This document shows, piece after piece, positions 41,960-52,133 of a DNA stretch of 64,000 nt; position 1 is the first letter of the stretch, and each line of letters opens with the position of its first letter. The stretch is taken from assembly GCF_900698995.1 (NCBI RefSeq), contig NZ_LR217735.1:620001-684000 (forward strand). The letters are read 5' to 3'. The notes beneath the pieces were generated by a model, which worked only from the letters and a program-made list of their open reading frames with translations, did no database searches and was not told the origin of the DNA. The translations under genes and the position numbers were made by a program. The stretch is from Erwinia_E haradaeae_C. GTDB lineage: Bacteria > Pseudomonadota > Gammaproteobacteria > Enterobacterales > Enterobacteriaceae.

Positions 41960-42493
41960 TATGTAGATTCTAATATATCTTATTATTTTAATTTTAAATA
42001 GTTCAATTTGTATTTGCATTATGTCCATGTGAAAATATAATCTTAAAAAAAGAGCTATCTATTTGAATAATTATTGCATATTTTAATTTATAGGAAGAAA
42101 ATAGTTATTGAATCATATTCAATTTTATTATTAGGCATTCTAGGTACAATAACTCTAAAAAAAATCGACCGTATCAAAATCTCACTGATTCAACGGATCA
42201 TGTAATTATAAATAAGTTAATCTTACTTATAAAACTATATTTTAATTTTTATTAAAACACAGGTGTTTTATTAAAATATTTTATATTTAAAAGCGAATGA
42301 TATTTATACAAGATATTTAATACCTTAATTGTTTTTGAAATCTGTGACAGAGTCAAAAATAATTTTAACATATGTTTTTATCTTAAATTCTTCTCATCAT
42401 AATATTTTCTGATCAATGTGTTATGATATGAACCAGTTAGGTAAAATATAAGTTTTCAAGGTAATTCTAGTTATCACCCAGGAGAACATACTA
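41960..42493 (+). other. rplA-rplJ spacer with the rplJ leader
   Basis: 534 bases, larger than the corresponding E. coli gap. In E. coli this holds the rplJ promoter and the leader RNA that L10 binds to repress translation. I see a strong ribosome site (CCCAGGAGAACA) before rplJ and relatively GC-richer DNA from about 42420 to 42493 that may be the retained leader. I could not draw the L10-binding fold with confidence. Confidence 0.35.
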
Positions 42494-42994
42494 ATGCCCT
42501 TGAATCTTCAAGACAAAAAAGAAATTGTTTCTGAAGTTACTAAAATAGCAAAAAGCGCATTATCTGCGGTAGTGGCCAATTCCCGTGGTGTGAGTGTAGA
42601 CAAAATGACTGAACTACGGAAATCAGGCCGAGAAGCGGGGGTGCGTATGTGTGTTATCCGTAATACTTTGTTACATCGTGCCATTACAGGAACAAAATTT
42701 GAGTGTCTAAAGAACATCCTAATTGGGCCAACTTTAATTGCTTATTCGATGGATCATCCAGGGGCTGCGGCCCGTCTATTTAAAGATTTTTCTAAAACAA
42801 ATATTAACTTTAAGATCAAAGCTGCAGCCTTTGATGGGGCGCTAATTAGTTCAGACCACATTGATCGACTTGCGACTTTACCAACTTATAATGAATCTAT
42901 TCAGCAGCTTATGGCAACTATCCGAGAAGCGGCTGCCGGAAAGCTAGTCCGCACTTTAGTTGCCGTGTGCGACCAAAAAAAGCAACTACGATAG
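42494..42994 (+). CDS. rplJ: 50S ribosomal protein L10
   Basis: L10 anchors the L7/L12 dimers to the ribosome. In E. coli the L10-L12 complex represses its own message. The protein is 166 residues (E. coli 165). The N-terminal domain starts MPLNLQDKKEIVSEVT and contains SRGVSVDKMTELRK. The C-terminal helix that carries L7/L12 follows, with YNESIQQLMATIREAAAGKLVRTLVAV. rplL follows after 80 bases, so both are co-transcribed. Confidence 0.98.
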   Translation: MPLNLQDKKEIVSEVTKIAKSALSAVVANSRGVSVDKMTELRKSGREAGVRMCVIRNTLLHRAITGTKFECLKNILIGPTLIAYSMDHPGAAARLFKDFSKTNINFKIKAAAFDGALISSDHIDRLATLPTYNESIQQLMATIREAAAGKLVRTLVAVCDQKKQLR

Positions 42995-43074
42995 TTTAAT
43001 AAAAAATGTCTTAATGAGCCTGTCGCAGTTTTATACATCATATAATAAATTACTTTTGAATCTAGGAATATGAG

Positions 43075-43443
43075 ATGTCACTCACTAAAGAGCAAATTAT
43101 TGAAGGCATTGCAGATTTATCTGTAATGGAAATTATTGATTTAATCTCTTCTATGGAAAAAAAATTTGGAGTATCGGCGGCTTCGTATACTGTTTCAGGG
43201 CCTTCTGATGAAGCAGAAGATGTAGAAGAAAAAACTGAATTTGATGTAATACTTAAATCTATGGGTAATAATAAAATTGCTGTCATAAAAGCAGTTAGAA
43301 GTGCCACTGGATTAGGCCTAAAAGAAGCTAAAGATCTAGTGGAGTCTGCACCTACTACATTAAAAGAAAGCATTAGCAAAGAAGATTCAGAATCTTTGCA
43401 AAAAATACTAGAATCAGCCGGTGCATTAGTAGAAGTTAAATAA
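43075..43443 (+). CDS. rplL: 50S ribosomal protein L7/L12
   Basis: The stalk protein recruits translation factors to the ribosome. The protein is 122 residues (E. coli 121). The N-terminal dimerisation domain (residues 1 to about 33) and the C-terminal factor-binding domain (EEKTEFDVILKSMGNNKIAV onwards, with GLGLKEAKDLVE) are conserved. The hinge between them, normally alanine-rich, has become SAASYTVSGPSDEAEDV, richer in Ser, Thr and acidic residues. That fits AT mutation pressure acting on a region that needs only flexibility. It shares a transcript with rplJ and, through an attenuator region, with rpoBC. Confidence 0.98.
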   Translation: MSLTKEQIIEGIADLSVMEIIDLISSMEKKFGVSAASYTVSGPSDEAEDVEEKTEFDVILKSMGNNKIAVIKAVRSATGLGLKEAKDLVESAPTTLKESISKEDSESLQKILESAGALVEVK

Positions 43444-43591
43444 ATACTATTTTGGATTATAGCATAATACAGTCTAGTTACTAGTTATTTCTAAACTATC
43501 AAAATTTTTTATAGATACAGCATAACGTTTATTATATTTTGCATTTTAATCTAAAGTAAATTAATAGCTTGTGTTGATTAATAATTAGAGA

Positions 43592-43661
43592 TTAGAGATT
43601 TTGCTTATAATGATAATCTCTAAAGTAGATAGACGGAAATACTATCAAAAGACTATCTACT
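43592..43661 (+). promoter_or_regulatory. Tandem hairpins in the rplL-rpoB spacer
   Basis: Two adjacent inverted repeats are seen: TTAGAGATT/AATCTCTAA (43592-43600 and 43615-43623) and AGTAGATAG/CTATCTACT (43624-43632 and 43653-43661), each 9 perfect pairs. In E. coli this spacer carries an attenuator and an RNase III processing hairpin that set the ratio of rpoBC to ribosomal protein synthesis. These two stems are good candidates for the equivalent, by position only. Confidence 0.45.
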
Positions 43662-43694
43662 ATCCGAATCATTCAACAGCATTCAAGAACTGTC

Positions 43695-43743
43695 CCCATG
43701 GACGGAGAAAAAGGTTCTATTTTTCAGCGAGCTGAGGAACCCT
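43695..43743 (+). promoter_or_regulatory. Conserved rpoB leader and ribosome binding site
   Basis: The 45 or so bases before rpoB contain GACGGAGAAAAAGG, CTATTTTTCAGCGAGC and TGAGGAACCCT, which as I recall match the E. coli rpoB leader almost base for base. GAGG at 43734-43737 is the ribosome site, 6 bases before the ATG. Such retention in a genome whose spacers are otherwise scrambled points to selection on the leader RNA. Confidence 0.6.
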
Positions 43744-46700
43744 ATGGTTTACTCCTATACCGAAAAAAAACGTATTCGTAAGGATTTTGGTAAGCGTCCA
43801 CAAGTTTTGGACATTCCTTATCTCCTTTCTATCCAACTTAACTCGTTTCAGAAATTTATCGAGAAAGACCCAAAAGGTCAATATGGTCTAGAGGCAGCAT
43901 TTCGTTCCGTATTTCCAATTCAAAGCTATAGCGCTCATTCTGAACTACAGTACGTCAGTTACTGTTTAGGCGAACCTGTTTTTGATGTAAAAGAATGTCA
44001 AATTCGTGGTATTACCTTTTGTGCTCCACTACGCGTAAAATTACGACTGGTAATCTATGAGCGAGAAGCGCCAGTAAGTACCGTAAAAGACATAAAAGAG
44101 CAAGAGGTATACATGGGTGAGATTCCGCTTATGACTGCTAATGGTACTTTTATTATTAACGGTACAGAGAGAGTAATCGTATCCCAGCTTCATCGTAGCC
44201 CGGGTGTATTTTTCGATAGCGATAAAGGAAAAACACACTCTTCTGGTAAAGTATTGTACAATGCACGTATTATTCCATATCGTGGTTCTTGGTTAGATTT
44301 TGAATTTGATCCAAAAGATAATTTATTTGTTCGAATTGATCGACGCCGAAAACTTCCTGCAACTACTATTTTAAGAGCGCTAAATTATACTTCTGAACAG
44401 ATTTTAGATTTATTTTTTGAAAAAGTAGTATATCACATTTACGATAATAAATTACGGATGGAGTTAATTCCTGAGCGACTACGTGGTGAAACGGCAACTT
44501 TTGATATCAAATCTCATAACACTGTATACGTTGAAAAAGGACGACGTATTACTGCACGTCATATTCGTCATTTAGAAAAAGACGGAATAACTGATATTCA
44601 AATCCCAATGGATTATATTAATAATAAAGTTGTTGCACAAGACTATATCGATAAAGATACTGGTGAGATCCTGATTACAGCAAATACACCCTTATCAATA
44701 GATTTATTGACAAAACTAAGAGCATCAGGACATAAAACTATTAAAACTATTTTTACTAATGATCTTGATCATGGTCCGTATATTTCCGAAGTTATGCGAA
44801 TTGACCCAACAATTGATCGCCTAAGTTCTCTACTAGAGATATATCGCATGATGCGCCCTGGTGAACCACCCACTCATGAAGCAGCCGAAAATTTATTCGA
44901 GAACTTATTTTTTTCAGAAGAACGATATGACCTATCTAAAGTAGGTCGTATGAAATTTAATCGCTCTCTAAATCGTAAACATGTAGAGGGCCCAGGAATT
45001 CTAAGTAAAGAAGATATCGTTCAAGTCATGCAAAAACTTATTGGGATCCGTAATGGAATTGGTGAAGTAGATGATATCGACCATCTCGGTAATCGTCGCA
45101 TTCGCTCTGTTGGAGAAATGGCTGAAAATCAATTTCGTGTCGGCTTAATCCGTGTAGAGCGAGCAGTAAAAGAACGACTATCTTTGGGTGATCTTGATAC
45201 GCTGATGCCTCAAGACATGATTAATGCAAAACCTATTTCTGCATCAGTTAAAGAATTTTTTGGATCGAGTCAGCTATCTCAATTTATGGATCAAAATAAT
45301 CCTTTGTCTGAAATTACACATAAACGTCGTATTTCTGCCTTAGGACCTGGCGGTTTGACACGTGAACGTGCAGGATTTGAAGTAAGAGATGTTCATCCAA
45401 CTCATTACGGACGTGTATGTCCTATTGAGACACCAGAAGGGCCTAATATTGGCTTAATTAACTCTTTATCTGTATATGCACAAACAAATGAATACGGTTT
45501 CTTAGAAACCCCTTACCGACGTGTTCATAATGGAATTGTGACAAATGATATTCATTATCTCTCAGCTATTGAGGAAGGAAACTACGTTATTGCACAAGCC
45601 AACACAAACCTCAATAAATTTGGTAAAATTATTGATGATCTAGTAACTTGTCGTAATAATGGAGAATCAAGTTTATTTAGTTCTGATCAAATTAATTATA
45701 TGGATGTTTCCACCCAACAAATCGTATCTGTTGGCGCCTCACTAATACCATTTTTGGAGCATGATGACGCAAATCGTGCATTAATGGGAGCAAACATGCA
45801 GCGTCAAGCAGTTCCTACTCTACGCGCTGAAAAACCACTAATAGGTACCGGCATGGAGCGCGCCGTTGCTGTCGATTCCGGTGTAACTGCTGTAGCAAAA
45901 CGTGGCGGCCTTGTTCAATATGTAGATGCTTCACGTATTGTTATTAAAGTTAATGATAATTCAATCCATTCGGACGAAGCTGGAATAGATATCTATAATC
46001 TTACTAAATACACAAGATCTAATCAGAATACTTGTATTAATCAAATGCCATGTGTAAATCTTGGTGATACCATTGAACGTGGTGATGTACTTGCTGATGG
46101 CCCCTCAACTGATCTTGGCGAATTAGCTCTTGGTCAAAACATGCGTGTAGCGTTTATGCCATGGAACGGCTATAATTTCGAAGACTCCATATTAATCTCT
46201 GAACGTGTATTACAGGATGATTGTTTTACCAGTATCCACATCCAAGAGTTATCTTGTATATCACGTGATACAAAACTAGGAGCAGAAGAAATTAGTGCTG
46301 ATATTCCAAATGTAGGTGAAGCTGCATTGTCTAAGCTAGATGAATCTGGTGTTGTTTATATTGGCGCCGAAGTCACTGGAGGTGATATTTTAGTCGGAAA
46401 AGTGACACCAAAAGGTGAAACTCAATTAACACCTGAAGAAAAGTTACTCCGTGCTATTTTTGGTGAAAAAGCATCTGATGTCAAAGACTCATCCTTAAGA
46501 GTACCTAACGGTGTATCAGGTACGGTAATTGACGTTCAAATTTTTACACGTGATGGAATAGAAAAAGATGAACGCACCTTAGATATTGAAGAAATACAAA
46601 TCAGACAAGTAAAGAAAGACCTGGCTGAAAAATTAAAGATCCTTGAAAAAAATTTATTTAACCGAATTCACTCTCTGCTTCTTTCTAATGGCGTAGAGGC

Positions 46701-47772
46701 AGATAAACTTGATAGTCTTCCTCAAACAAGATGGTTAGAAATCAACTTGCCTAATAAAGAGAGCAATAGTCAATTAATAAATCTTACTGACCAGTATCAT
46801 GAGTTAAAAAACGAGTTTGACAAAAGACTTAATCAAAAGCGTCGAAAAATCACACAAGGGGATGATTTGGCGCCAGGAATATTAAAAATAGTTAAAGTAT
46901 ACTTAGCCGTAAAACGTCAAATTCAACCTGGCGATAAAATGGCTGGCCGTCATGGAAACAAAGGTGTGATCTCAAAAATTAACCCAATTGAAGATATGCC
47001 TTATGATGAATATGGTATTCCGGTAGATATTGTTTTAAACCCATTGGGCGTACCATCGCGTATGAATATTGGTCAAATTCTTGAAACTCATCTGGGTATG
47101 GCTGCAAAAGGCATTGGAGAAAAAATTAATAAACTTTTAGAAAAAAAATCAGCAATCTCTAAATTACGTGAGTTTATGCAAATGGCCTACAATCTAGGTA
47201 CCAATATACGCCAAACAGTCAACTTAAATAATTTTACAGACAACGAAATATTATCTTTAGCTAAAAATTTAAAAAAAGGCATGCCAATTGCTACCCCGGT
47301 GTTTGATGGCGCGCAAGAAAGCGAAATCAAGGATCTATTACAACTCGGTGGACTACCATCTTCCGGCCAGATTACTTTATTTGATGGTCGTACTGGTGAA
47401 AAATTTGAACGTAAGGTCACTGTAGGGTATATGTATATGCTCAAACTTAACCATTTAGTAGATGATAAAATGCACGCACGTTCAACTGGATCATACAGTC
47501 TTGTAACACAACAACCCTTAGGTGGTAAAGCGCAATTTGGTGGTCAACGCTTTGGCGAGATGGAAGTGTGGGCATTAGAAGCATATGGTGCAGCGTATAC
47601 CTTACAGGAAATGCTAACTGTAAAATCTGACGATGTAAATGGTCGCACTAAAATGTATAGGAATATTGTCGATGGCAACCATCAGATGGAACCGGGTATG
47701 CCAGAATCATTCAATGTTCTCTTACAAGAAATCCGATCTTTAGGTATTAACATTGACCTAGAAGATGAGTAA
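43744..47772 (+). CDS. rpoB: RNA polymerase beta subunit
   Basis: It is the catalytic beta subunit of RNA polymerase. The protein is 1342 residues, exactly the E. coli length, with no indels that shift the frame. The rifampicin-binding region around residue 505-575 reads SSQLSQFMDQNNPLSEITHK, then RRISALGPGGL, in wild-type form. Near the C-terminus HARSTGSYSLVTQQPLGGKA, the conserved active-centre region, is present. Codon use is noticeably less AT-biased than in the spacer DNA. It is followed by an 86-base spacer and rpoC, as in E. coli. Confidence 0.99.
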   Translation: MVYSYTEKKRIRKDFGKRPQVLDIPYLLSIQLNSFQKFIEKDPKGQYGLEAAFRSVFPIQSYSAHSELQYVSYCLGEPVFDVKECQIRGITFCAPLRVKLRLVIYEREAPVSTVKDIKEQEVYMGEIPLMTANGTFIINGTERVIVSQLHRSPGVFFDSDKGKTHSSGKVLYNARIIPYRGSWLDFEFDPKDNLFVRIDRRRKLPATTILRALNYTSEQILDLFFEKVVYHIYDNKLRMELIPERLRGETATFDIKSHNTVYVEKGRRITARHIRHLEKDGITDIQIPMDYINNKVVAQDYIDKDTGEILITANTPLSIDLLTKLRASGHKTIKTIFTNDLDHGPYISEVMRIDPTIDRLSSLLEIYRMMRPGEPPTHEAAENLFENLFFSEERYDLSKVGRMKFNRSLNRKHVEGPGILSKEDIVQVMQKLIGIRNGIGEVDDIDHLGNRRIRSVGEMAENQFRVGLIRVERAVKERLSLGDLDTLMPQDMINAKPISASVKEFFGSSQLSQFMDQNNPLSEITHKRRISALGPGGLTRERAGFEVRDVHPTHYGRVCPIETPEGPNIGLINSLSVYAQTNEYGFLETPYRRVHNGIVTNDIHYLSAIEEGNYVIAQANTNLNKFGKIIDDLVTCRNNGESSLFSSDQINYMDVSTQQIVSVGASLIPFLEHDDANRALMGANMQRQAVPTLRAEKPLIGTGMERAVAVDSGVTAVAKRGGLVQYVDASRIVIKVNDNSIHSDEAGIDIYNLTKYTRSNQNTCINQMPCVNLGDTIERGDVLADGPSTDLGELALGQNMRVAFMPWNGYNFEDSILISERVLQDDCFTSIHIQELSCISRDTKLGAEEISADIPNVGEAALSKLDESGVVYIGAEVTGGDILVGKVTPKGETQLTPEEKLLRAIFGEKASDVKDSSLRVPNGVSGTVIDVQIFTRDGIEKDERTLDIEEIQIRQVKKDLAEKLKILEKNLFNRIHSLLLSNGVEADKLDSLPQTRWLEINLPNKESNSQLINLTDQYHELKNEFDKRLNQKRRKITQGDDLAPGILKIVKVYLAVKRQIQPGDKMAGRHGNKGVISKINPIEDMPYDEYGIPVDIVLNPLGVPSRMNIGQILETHLGMAAKGIGEKINKLLEKKSAISKLREFMQMAYNLGTNIRQTVNLNNFTDNEILSLAKNLKKGMPIATPVFDGAQESEIKDLLQLGGLPSSGQITLFDGRTGEKFERKVTVGYMYMLKLNHLVDDKMHARSTGSYSLVTQQPLGGKAQFGGQRFGEMEVWALEAYGAAYTLQEMLTVKSDDVNGRTKMYRNIVDGNHQMEPGMPESFNVLLQEIRSLGINIDLEDE

Positions 47773-47804
47773 TTAACTGGCATCTGCTGTACTGTTTACA
47801 GTGC

Positions 47805-47833
47805 GCTCAGGGTTCTTAAAATAGTCCTTGAGC
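47805..47833 (+). promoter_or_regulatory. Hairpin between rpoB and rpoC
   Basis: GCTCAGGG (47805-47812) pairs with CCTTGAGC (47826-47833) across a 13-base loop, eight pairs with one G-U. It is preceded by the palindrome ACTGTTTACAGT at 47791-47802. No T-run follows and rpoC must be expressed, so it is more likely an RNA processing or stability element than a terminator. The next bases, GGAGCTAATGC, carry the rpoC ribosome site. Confidence 0.4.
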
Positions 47834-47858
47834 AGTCCTATCCGACCGGAGCTAATGC

Positions 47859-50800
47859 GTGAAAGACTTAATAAAATTGTTAAAAACACAACATCATGCT
47901 GAAGAATTTGATGCAATTAAGATTGCTCTGGCATCGCCAGATACGATTCGTTTATGGTCTTTTGGTGAAGTTAAAAAGCCAGAAACTATTAACTACCGAA
48001 CCTTCAAGCCTGAACGTGATGGGCTTTTTTGTGCGCGAATCTTTGGCCCTGTTAAAGATTATGAATGCTTATGTGGCAAATATAAGCGCCTGAAGCATCG
48101 CGGCGTTATATGTGAGAAATGTGGTGTAGAAGTAACACAAACTAAAGTGCGTCGTGAAAGAATGGGGCATATCGAACTTGCATCTCCTATCGCCCATATC
48201 TGGTTCCTAAAATCACTACCATCACGTATTGGGTTACTGTTAGATATGCCATTGCGTGATATTGAAAGAGTACTATACTTCGAATCTTATATTGTTATTG
48301 AGAGCGGGATGACTACTCTTGAGAAATATCAGCTCCTAACGGAAGAGCAATACCTTGATGCTTTAGAAGAGTTTGGTGATGAATTTGAGGCAACAATCGG
48401 AGCTGCAGCTATTCAAACTCTTTTTAAAAATATCAACTTAGATCAAGAGTGCGAACAATTACGTGTTGAGTTAAATGAATCTAACTCTGAAACTAAGCGC
48501 AAAAAACTAACAAAACGTATAAAATTACTTGAAGCATTTATACAATCTGGTAATAAACCAGAATGGATGATCCTTAATGTTCTGCCAGTATTACCACCTG
48601 ATTTGCGACCGCTTGTGCCATTAGATGGCGGTCGTTTTGCAACATCTGACTTAAATGATCTATATCGTCGTGTAATTAATCGTAATAATCGATTGAAGCG
48701 CTTACTAGATCTAGCAGCGCCAGATATTATTGTACGTAATGAAAAGCGTATGTTACAAGAAGCAGTAGATGCTCTATTAGATAACGGACGTCGAGGTCGT
48801 GCCATTACTGGTTCTAATAAACGTCCTTTGAAATCTTTAGCGGATATGATAAAAGGTAAGCAAGGTCGATTCCGTCAAAACCTTCTAGGAAAACGTGTTG
48901 ATTATTCCGGTCGATCAGTTATTACAGTAGGACCATGCCTACATTTACATCAGTGTGGTCTGCCTAAAAAAATGGCATTAGAACTATTCAAACCATTTAT
49001 TTACGGAACACTAGAACTTCGTGGTTTAGCGACAACGATTAAAGCAGCAAAAAAAATGGTTGAAAGAGAAGAATCGGTGGTCTGGGACATATTAGAGGAG
49101 GTTATCCATGAACATCCAGTACTACTCAATCGCGCCCCCACTCTACATCGTTTAGGTATCCAAGCCTTTGAACCAGTTCTAATTGAGGGGAAAGCAATAC
49201 AATTGCACCCACTAGTCTGTGCAGCATATAATGCTGACTTTGATGGTGATCAGATGGCAGTTCATGTTCCTCTAACTATGGAAGCTCAGCTAGAGGCACG
49301 TGTTCTCATGATGTCAACTAATAATATCTTATCACCTGCAAATGGCGAGCCAATTATTGTTCCATCTCAAGACGTAGTGCTAGGTTTATATTACATGACT
49401 CGAGACTGTGTTAATGCCAAAGGTGAAGGCATGATATTAGGCAGTGCAAAAGAAGCTGAACGAATGTATCGCTCTGGTCTTGCTTCACTTCATGCTCGCG
49501 TTAAAGTACGCATTACAGAATACGAAAAAAATGAAAAGGATCAATGGAGCTCTAATACTCATATCATTAATACTACTATTGGTCGATCTGTGTTATGGAT
49601 GATCGTACCAAAAGGTTTGCCTTTTTCGATAGTGAATCAAACATTAGGTAAACAAGCTATTTCTCAAATGTTAAATACTTGTTATCGTATTTTAGGATTA
49701 AAAGAAACTGTGATTTTTGCTGATCAAACTATGTATACTGGCTTTACATATGCAGCGCGTTCTGGTACGTCTGTAGGTATTGATGATATGGTTATTCCCC
49801 AGAAAAAAATAGATATTATTCGAGAGGCAGAGTCAGAAGTCACGGAAATACAAAAACAATTTCAATCTGGCCTAGTAACAGCTGGAGAACGATATAATAA
49901 AGTCATTGACATATGGGCCGCAGCAAATGAACGCGTTGCTCAAGCTATGATGGAAAATCTATCTACAGAAGTTGTAGTGAATTGTAGGGGTATCTCGGAA
50001 CGTCAAATTTCTTTCAACAATATTTTTATGATGGCTGACTCTGGCGCTAGAGGCTCTGCTGCGCAGATTCGTCAACTAGCAGGTATGAGAGGATTGATGG
50101 CAAAACCAGATGGATCTATTATTGAAACACCCATTACCGCAAATTTCCGTGAAGGATTAAACGTTCTTCAATATTTTATTTCAACACATGGTGCACGCAA
50201 GGGACTCGCAGATACTGCATTAAAAACCGCCAACTCAGGTTATCTAACCCGTAGATTAGTGGATGTAGCACAGGATCTAATAGTTACTGAAGATGACTGT
50301 GGTACACACGAAGGAATTTTAATGACGCCCTTAATCGAAGGTGGAGATGTTAAAGAGCCACTACGAGAACGTGTATTAGGTCGTGTAACTTCAGAAGATG
50401 TCCTCAATCCAGGAACGCTTTCAATATTATTATTACGTAACACACTCTTACATGAGCAGGAGTGTGACATATTAGAAGAACATTCGGTAGACAGCTTAAA
50501 AGTGAGATCAGTAGTGAGTTGTGAAACTGACTTCGGTGTTTGTGCGCACTGTTATGGTCGAGATCTTGCACGGGGTCATATTATCAATAAAGGTGAGGCA
50601 ATTGGAGTTATCGCTGCTCAATCTATAGGGGAGCCAGGTACTCAATTAACCATGCGTACCTTTCATATTGGTGGGGCAGCATCACGCGCAGCAGCTGAAT
50701 CTAGCATTCAGGTTCAAAACAAAGGGACAGTAAAATTAATCAACGCTAAATCAGTTACTAATTCTGAAGGAAAGCTGGTAATTACTTCACGTCACACTGA

Positions 50801-52085
50801 ACTAAAAATAATAGATGAATTTGGACGTACTAAGGAAAGCTATAAAATTCCTTATGGAACTACAATGCTAAAAAGCACGCAAGAAAATGTCTCAGCTGGG
50901 GAAACGGTTGCTTACTGGGATCCACATACTATGCCAGTAATTACTGAAGTTAGCGGCTTCATTCGATTTACAGATATTATTGACGGTTTAACTATCACTC
51001 GCCAAACTGATGAGTTAACTGGTCTTTCTTCTCTTGTGGTTCTTGATAGCGCTGAACGAACTGCTGTTGGAAAGGATCTTCGTCCAGCCCTTAAAATACT
51101 AGATGCCAACAATCAAGACGTCATGAATCCAGGATCTGAGATGCCTGTTCAGTATTTTCTTCCAGGGAAAGCCATTGTGCAACTAGAAGATGGCGCAAAA
51201 ATTAGTGCTGGTGATACACTAGCCCGCGTTCCACAGGAATCTGTCGGCACTAAAGATATTACCGGTGGTCTTCCGCGCGTTGCTGATCTCTTTGAAGCTC
51301 GTCGTCCAAAAGAACCGGCTATTTTAGCTGAAATTAGTGGTATTATTTCCTTCGGTAAAGAAACAAAAGGTAAACGTAGACTTCTTATTACACCAATTAA
51401 TGGTAATGATCCGTATGAAGAAATGATTCCAAAGTGGAGACAATTAAACGTATTTGAAGGTGAACATGTAGAACGGGGAGATGTTGTTTCTGATGGTCCT
51501 GAGTCACCACATGATATCCTGCGACTACGCGGCGTACATGCTGTTACTCGTTATATTACTAATGAAGTTCAAGAAGTGTATCGCTTACAAGGCGTAAAGA
51601 TTAATGATAAACATATTGAGGTTATCATTCGTCAAATGCTACGAAAAGTTACAATTCAAAACGCAGGCGATTCTGACTTCCTTACTGGGGAACAAGCTGA
51701 ATTTTCTCGCTTAAGGATAGCTAATCGTAACTTAGAAGAGCGTGGTAAGATTGAGGCAACTTTTGTGCGTAATCTTCTGGGTATCACAAAAGCCTCTCTA
51801 GCAACGGAATCGTTTATTTCTGCTGCTTCTTTTCAAGAAACAACCCGTGTTCTCACTGAAGCTGCAGTTTCAGGCAAGTATGACAAGCTACGCGGCTTAA
51901 AGGAGAATGTTATTGTTGGTCGATTAATTCCAGCTGGTACTGGTTACTCATACCATAAAGATCGCATTCGACAAAATAAATCAGATGAAAAATCTACTTT
52001 ACATAACATAACTGCTGATTCAGCTGCTGCTAGCTTAACAGAGTTACTAAATTCTAGTTTTGATAAATTTACATCAGATTCATGA
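47859..52085 (+). CDS. rpoC: RNA polymerase beta' subunit
   Basis: It is the beta' subunit of RNA polymerase, holding the catalytic magnesium. The protein is 1408 residues (E. coli 1407). The start is GTG at 47859, the same codon as in E. coli, with GGAGC upstream. The N-terminal zinc site CLCGKYKRLKHRGVICEKCG lies near residue 70-88. The magnesium-binding NADFDGDQMAVH is near residue 458-469. The second zinc site includes CETDFGVCAHC (about 888-898). The trigger-loop region QSIGEPGTQLTMRTFH is intact. dapB follows 48 bases downstream, which is not the E. coli neighbour. Confidence 0.99.
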   Translation: MKDLIKLLKTQHHAEEFDAIKIALASPDTIRLWSFGEVKKPETINYRTFKPERDGLFCARIFGPVKDYECLCGKYKRLKHRGVICEKCGVEVTQTKVRRERMGHIELASPIAHIWFLKSLPSRIGLLLDMPLRDIERVLYFESYIVIESGMTTLEKYQLLTEEQYLDALEEFGDEFEATIGAAAIQTLFKNINLDQECEQLRVELNESNSETKRKKLTKRIKLLEAFIQSGNKPEWMILNVLPVLPPDLRPLVPLDGGRFATSDLNDLYRRVINRNNRLKRLLDLAAPDIIVRNEKRMLQEAVDALLDNGRRGRAITGSNKRPLKSLADMIKGKQGRFRQNLLGKRVDYSGRSVITVGPCLHLHQCGLPKKMALELFKPFIYGTLELRGLATTIKAAKKMVEREESVVWDILEEVIHEHPVLLNRAPTLHRLGIQAFEPVLIEGKAIQLHPLVCAAYNADFDGDQMAVHVPLTMEAQLEARVLMMSTNNILSPANGEPIIVPSQDVVLGLYYMTRDCVNAKGEGMILGSAKEAERMYRSGLASLHARVKVRITEYEKNEKDQWSSNTHIINTTIGRSVLWMIVPKGLPFSIVNQTLGKQAISQMLNTCYRILGLKETVIFADQTMYTGFTYAARSGTSVGIDDMVIPQKKIDIIREAESEVTEIQKQFQSGLVTAGERYNKVIDIWAAANERVAQAMMENLSTEVVVNCRGISERQISFNNIFMMADSGARGSAAQIRQLAGMRGLMAKPDGSIIETPITANFREGLNVLQYFISTHGARKGLADTALKTANSGYLTRRLVDVAQDLIVTEDDCGTHEGILMTPLIEGGDVKEPLRERVLGRVTSEDVLNPGTLSILLLRNTLLHEQECDILEEHSVDSLKVRSVVSCETDFGVCAHCYGRDLARGHIINKGEAIGVIAAQSIGEPGTQLTMRTFHIGGAASRAAAESSIQVQNKGTVKLINAKSVTNSEGKLVITSRHTELKIIDEFGRTKESYKIPYGTTMLKSTQENVSAGETVAYWDPHTMPVITEVSGFIRFTDIIDGLTITRQTDELTGLSSLVVLDSAERTAVGKDLRPALKILDANNQDVMNPGSEMPVQYFLPGKAIVQLEDGAKISAGDTLARVPQESVGTKDITGGLPRVADLFEARRPKEPAILAEISGIISFGKETKGKRRLLITPINGNDPYEEMIPKWRQLNVFEGEHVERGDVVSDGPESPHDILRLRGVHAVTRYITNEVQEVYRLQGVKINDKHIEVIIRQMLRKVTIQNAGDSDFLTGEQAEFSRLRIANRNLEERGKIEATFVRNLLGITKASLATESFISAASFQETTRVLTEAAVSGKYDKLRGLKENVIVGRLIPAGTGYSYHKDRIRQNKSDEKSTLHNITADSAAASLTELLNSSFDKFTSDS

Positions 52086-52133
52086 TTTTATTATTACTCA
52101 TAACTATTTATATAATAAATAAGTGTAACTATC

